The notes below the pieces were generated by a model that was not told the DNA's origin, did not search any database, and saw only the letters and a program-made list of their open reading frames with translations. The translations under genes and the position numbers were made by a program. This document shows positions 48,843 to 49,954 of a stretch of 49,954 nucleotides of DNA, in pieces. Every line of letters begins with the position of its first letter. Within the stretch, counting starts at the first letter, position 1. Source of the DNA: Anaerobacillus alkalidiazotrophicus (GTDB lineage: Bacteria > Bacillota > Bacilli > Bacillales_H > Anaerobacillaceae); the NCBI RefSeq assembly GCF_001866055.1, contig NZ_MLQS01000032.1:1-49954 (forward strand), written 5' to 3'.

Positions 48843-48975
48843 TTTTATGCCTCCAATTAACTGTTCAAAAATTTCATTTTTAAAAATTATATTATTTAGA
48901 ATTTTACCATTGTTTAAGTAATAGTTAAAGGATAGGGAATAACTATAGCGTACTAATTTATGGGAGGTTTTATAT

Positions 48976-49167
48976 ATGAGTAACAAAGAAAGAGAAAATT
49001 ATCTAGCTAAAGAAGAAGTTACTATACGGAGCGATCTAAATTCAAAAAATATTTTCCACTCAACTCCTTTCTATGCAGGCGATTCCGTTGATCAGCATAA
49101 ACAATTAGAAGAGGTTAACGAAATGTTTAGTGAAAAGGAGATTAAGCAAAGTAATGAAAATTCATAA
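48976..49167 (+). CDS. Small acidic hypothetical protein
   Basis: A 63-aa hydrophilic protein, MSNKERENYLAKEEVTI to QSNENS, with no Cys, signal peptide or membrane span. GGGAGG lies upstream of ATG 48976. It is divergent from the gamma-lyase gene. Family unknown; a small spore or stress protein is possible. Confidence 0.6.
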   Translation: MSNKERENYLAKEEVTIRSDLNSKNIFHSTPFYAGDSVDQHKQLEEVNEMFSEKEIKQSNENS

Positions 49168-49655
49168 TATAGTATTTTATTTAATGAATTTCATAATTGT
49201 TTATTTTCGCTACTCTGATACTAAACGTTCTTAGGTGAATACTGTTTCCAACAACATTTAGACTTCTAGCTCCATTTAAGTAATCATGAAACTCACTCTT
49301 ATTATTGATGTTAACTATATTTTTCAAAACGTCATTTTGGGTTCAACCAAAACCTTTTTTTAATGCACTGATTTTGGGTACGTATTTGAGAAATTACGTT
49401 CCCATTTTTCTTTTGCTCCGTTTTGATTTGATACGTGTAATCCATGACTTTTCTAACCATGTGGCTTTGCTTTGAGGAAACACACTGAGAAGCGACACTC
49501 TTAGACGCAGAAAAGCTACTAATTTCAATCACTTCATGAGTTGCTTCTTTGAATTTACTACATGCTGCTTTGCATCGAGGAAGCCTTCATCGGAGCGATA
49601 CTAGCAAACGCAGATGCAGCACCACTTAACGCAAATATTCGATTTCCGAAAACAC
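49168..49655. other. Non-coding region with imperfect 60-base direct repeats
   Basis: 49458-49516 (CATGTGGCTTTGCTTTGAGG...) and 49561-49620 (CATGCTGCTTTGCATCGAGG...) are alike along about 60 bases, both containing GAGGAA, AAGCGACACT/GAGCGATACT and GACGCAG/AACGCAG. The second copy can form TGCATC/GATGCA. Short frames here are not credible genes. Confidence 0.55.
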
Positions 49656-49686
49656 AAAAAAACACATCCCATCGGAATGTGTTTTT
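49656..49686 (-). terminator. rRNA operon terminator
   Basis: ACACAT (49662-49667) pairs with ATGTGT (49677-49682), extended by A-T pairs; on the minus strand it runs into TTTTTTT just after 5S rRNA. Confidence 0.85.
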
Positions 49687-49692
49687 CATTTT

Positions 49693-49808
49693 ACCTAGCA
49701 ACGTCCTACTCTCACAAGGGGAAGCCCCTAACTACCATCGGCGCAAAAGAGCTTAACGATCGTGTTCGGCATGGGAACGAGTGTGACCTCTTCGCTATCG
49801 CCACTAGA
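49693..49808 (-). rRNA. rrf: 5S rRNA
   Basis: On the minus strand: GTGGCGATAGCGAAGAGGTC, CCCATGCCGAACACG, GTTAAGCTCTTTTGCGCCGA and GAGAGTAGGACG. The ends pair (CTAG/CTAG). About 116 bases, normal. Last gene of an rRNA operon whose 23S lies beyond the right edge. Confidence 0.95.
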
Positions 49809-49922
49809 TATTATTTAATTGAAAGAAATCATTCTTTCAAAACTTCGGCATGGGAACGAGTGTGACCTCTTCGCTATCGCCACTAGATATTATTTAATTG
49901 AAAGAAATCATTCTTTCAAAAC
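49765..49922 (-). repeat. 79-bp perfect tandem duplication of 5S 5' half and leader
   Basis: Bases 49765-49843 recur exactly at 49844-49922. Each unit has the first part of 5S rRNA (to CATGCCGAA) plus the 23S-5S spacer (TTTGAAAGAATGATTTCTTT). The second unit is therefore a truncated 5S ahead of the full one. Confidence 0.9.
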
Positions 49923-49954
49923 TAGATAACATACATATAAGTTTCTTGAGTGTG

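Noticed and set aside
48843..48975. SAM riboswitch or T-box before the gamma-lyase gene
   Set aside because: The space is only 130 bases and shows none of the conserved cores.
49562..49865. Short plus-strand frames over the 5S region
   Set aside because: They run antisense through 5S rRNA and the repeat region.

Overview
The window comes from an AT-rich, endospore-forming Bacillaceae bacterium. Read in reverse it follows, as I remember it, the Bacillus subtilis order rrn/tRNA - thiL - tsaE - tsaB - rimI - tsaD - ydiF - moaC - rex - ydiK/ydiL - groES - groEL - yeaC - yeaD - yebA - guaA - pbuG. Typical Firmicutes signals are present: strong Shine-Dalgarno sites with several TTG starts, a perfect CIRCE operator before groES, two guanine-type purine riboswitches (pbuG, guaA), a TPP riboswitch (thiGH), a DnaA-box cluster near tsaD, and spore-surface genes. 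Most genes lie on the minus strand.

Layout. 1-365: the start of an IS1182-type transposase and a hairpin repeat. 462-8875: purine genes pbuG and guaA, each behind a riboswitch, then the yebA-yeaD-yeaC cluster (transglutaminase, DUF58, MoxR ATPase). 9.2-30.6 kb: an accessory block between yeaC and groEL, where B. subtilis-type genomes have them much closer. It holds a Gly/Tyr-rich coat-like gene, mreBH, a GlnK/GlnL-like two-component system divergent from a dicarboxylate/amino-acid symporter plus aspartase, a nikABCDE-type metal importer with a Fur-like box, and an integrated element with recognisable attachment sites. 30.6-49.9 kb: conserved core (groEL/groES, ydiL, ydiK, thiG/thiH, rex, moaC, ydiF, a 709-aa membrane protein, tsaD-rimI-tsaB-tsaE-thiL, tRNA-fMet, a gamma-synthase/lyase, 5S rRNA).

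The main discovery is the structure of the accessory block. The last 17 bases around the groEL stop codon (30601-30617) recur exactly at 22141-22157. Both copies have arm-type repeats on the inner side, and a tyrosine integrase gene abuts the groEL side. This defines an element of about 8.46 kb. Left of its outer attachment site lies the decayed C-terminus of a second, related integrase (21963-22075), and a third relic lies at 16558-16623, after the nik operon. The groEL 3' end therefore looks like a serial integration site where cargo modules piled up. The integrase C-terminal codons also fold as an intrinsic terminator on the opposite strand, which may explain why only these tails survived. 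The youngest integrase has a stop at codon 3, so the element may now be stuck.

The youngest module carries two kinds of cargo. One is a class II Fic protein next to a primase-helicase of the TOTE conflict-system type, a candidate defence pair. The other is three spore-surface genes: one DUF3992/Ena-like endospore appendage subunit, a larger Cys-rich protein whose N-terminal half looks Ena-like, and a BclA-tip-like protein. Two of these have sigma-K-like promoter matches. An appendage locus carried on an integrative element is the most striking biological suggestion here. All family assignments rest on recognising motifs by eye, without database searches.
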